DNA from: an uncultured Veillonella sp.
Lineage (GTDB): Bacteria > Bacillota > Negativicutes > Veillonellales > Veillonellaceae
DNA length: 7,161 bases
Assembly: GCA_934216375.1 (NCBI GenBank)
Contig: CAKQBP010000066.1
Coordinates: forward strand, 1-7,161
Direction of reading: 5' to 3'
Each line of letters starts with the position of its first letter. The first letter of the stretch is position 1. A program made the translations under genes and the position numbers. The notes beneath the pieces were generated by a model that did not search any database, was not told the origin of the DNA, and saw nothing but the letters and a program-made list of their open reading frames with translations. This document shows, piece after piece, positions 6,785 through 7,161 of this stretch.

Positions 6785-7060
6785 ATGGATTTGATTGTTA
6801 ATGGAGAGCCAAAGTATGTTGTAGGTAAGCAACTTCATTTGGTTCTTGATGAATTAGGCTATTCTGGTAAACACTTTGTAGTTGAGCTTAATGGCGAGAT
6901 TATTAGTAAAGAAAAATATACAACCACTAAATTAACGGCTGCTGATATCGTTTGGCAAGCGCATCCCGATTTTATTTGTGCTGTTTCTGAAATAACAGAG
7001 TCGGACAATATACAAAATACGGTTTATGAGCTTATGACTGGATATAGTAGAGTGAGATAA
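6785..7060 (+). CDS. ThiS-like beta-grasp protein lacking the C-terminal Gly-Gly
   Basis: A 91-residue protein whose first ~56 residues resemble the sulfur carrier ThiS: MDLIVNGEP at 1-9, a helix with LDELGY at 21-26, FVVELNGEIISKEKY at 31-45 and TKLTAADIV at 48-56. In a working ThiS this last strand leads within a few residues to a terminal Gly-Gly, which ThiF adenylates and which carries the sulfur for thiazole synthesis. Here it continues as WQAHPDFICAV and ends GYSRVR; no GG pair occurs anywhere. The other two frames after residue 56 do not restore a GG ending, so a simple recent frameshift at that point is not seen. GGGAGG (6774-6779) lies five bases before the ATG, and thiC ends 23 bases upstream, so it should be co-expressed under the riboswitch. 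It may be a decayed thiS or a repurposed partner protein; thiG, thiH and thiF are not in the window. I therefore give no gene symbol. Confidence 0.7.
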   Translation: MDLIVNGEPKYVVGKQLHLVLDELGYSGKHFVVELNGEIISKEKYTTTKLTAADIVWQAHPDFICAVSEITESDNIQNTVYELMTGYSRVR

Positions 7061-7076
7061 AAAATTGAGTTTACAT

Positions 7077-7108
7077 AAAAACCACAAGATTAAAATCTTG
7101 TGGTTTTT
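7077..7108 (+). terminator. Terminator of the thiC operon, likely bidirectional
   Basis: A perfect 14-bp stem pairs 7077-7090 (AAAAACCACAAGAT) with 7095-7108, with a four-base loop. Five T end the 3' arm and five A begin the 5' arm, so it can work in both directions. It starts 16 bases after the ThiS-like stop. The remaining 53 bases to the window end are AT-rich and hold no gene. Confidence 0.88.
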
Positions 7109-7161
7109 GTATTTATAAAATAATTTTGTAGATTTGATAAATATCCTTGCTAAGATATAGG

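Noticed and set aside
6953..7060. A frameshift that would restore a normal ThiS ending
   Set aside because: Reading both alternative frames from the end of the ThiS-like part gives short tails without Gly-Gly before a stop, so no simple one-base change there repairs it.
7134..7161. Possible promoter TTGATA-N16-TATAGG at the window end
   Set aside because: The -10 matches only four of six bases and lies at the window edge, so no downstream gene can be shown.

Overview
The window looks like a piece of a Veillonella-type genome (Negativicutes, diderm Firmicutes). Three things point there together. A YadA-family trimeric autotransporter needs an outer membrane. The next large gene is ClpL, a chaperone typical of Firmicutes and closest, from memory, to streptococcal ClpL. 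Codon use and base composition are of the low-to-moderate GC Firmicutes kind. The genus is an inference; no rRNA or other marker is present.

Layout, all genes on the + strand. (1) 1-1380: the C-terminal end of a trimeric autotransporter adhesin, cut by the window start, with a coiled-coil extension after its membrane anchor. (2) 1381-1621: intergenic, with a long compound hairpin (probable two-way terminator) and an extended -10 promoter. (3) 1622-2812: a stand-alone PD-(D/E)XK nuclease-like protein with an HsdR N-terminal type domain, AT-rich, with no helicase or methylase partner in view, followed by a strong terminator. (4) 2813-3039: clpL control region with three tandem TTGACTTW octamers just upstream of a TATAAT box. 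(5) 3040-5190: clpL coding sequence (stop codon to 5193). (6) 5194-5456: a thiamine leader with a sigma-70-type promoter, a TPP riboswitch and an intrinsic terminator. (7) 5457-6761: thiC, then 6785-7060: a small ThiS-like gene that lacks the C-terminal Gly-Gly. A hairpin terminator at 7077-7108 closes this operon.

The window is four independent transcription units rather than one system: surface adhesion, a possible DNA-defence nuclease, stress-protein disaggregation, and TPP-controlled synthesis of the thiamine pyrimidine. The thi unit is the best understood: the riboswitch should stop transcription before thiC when TPP is plentiful. The most unusual points are the GG-less ThiS-like protein, the octamer repeats before clpL, the orphan HsdR_N-type nuclease, the post-anchor extension of the adhesin, and the G7 tract at the start of clpL. 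I found no CRISPR array, tRNA, rRNA, transposase or phage gene.
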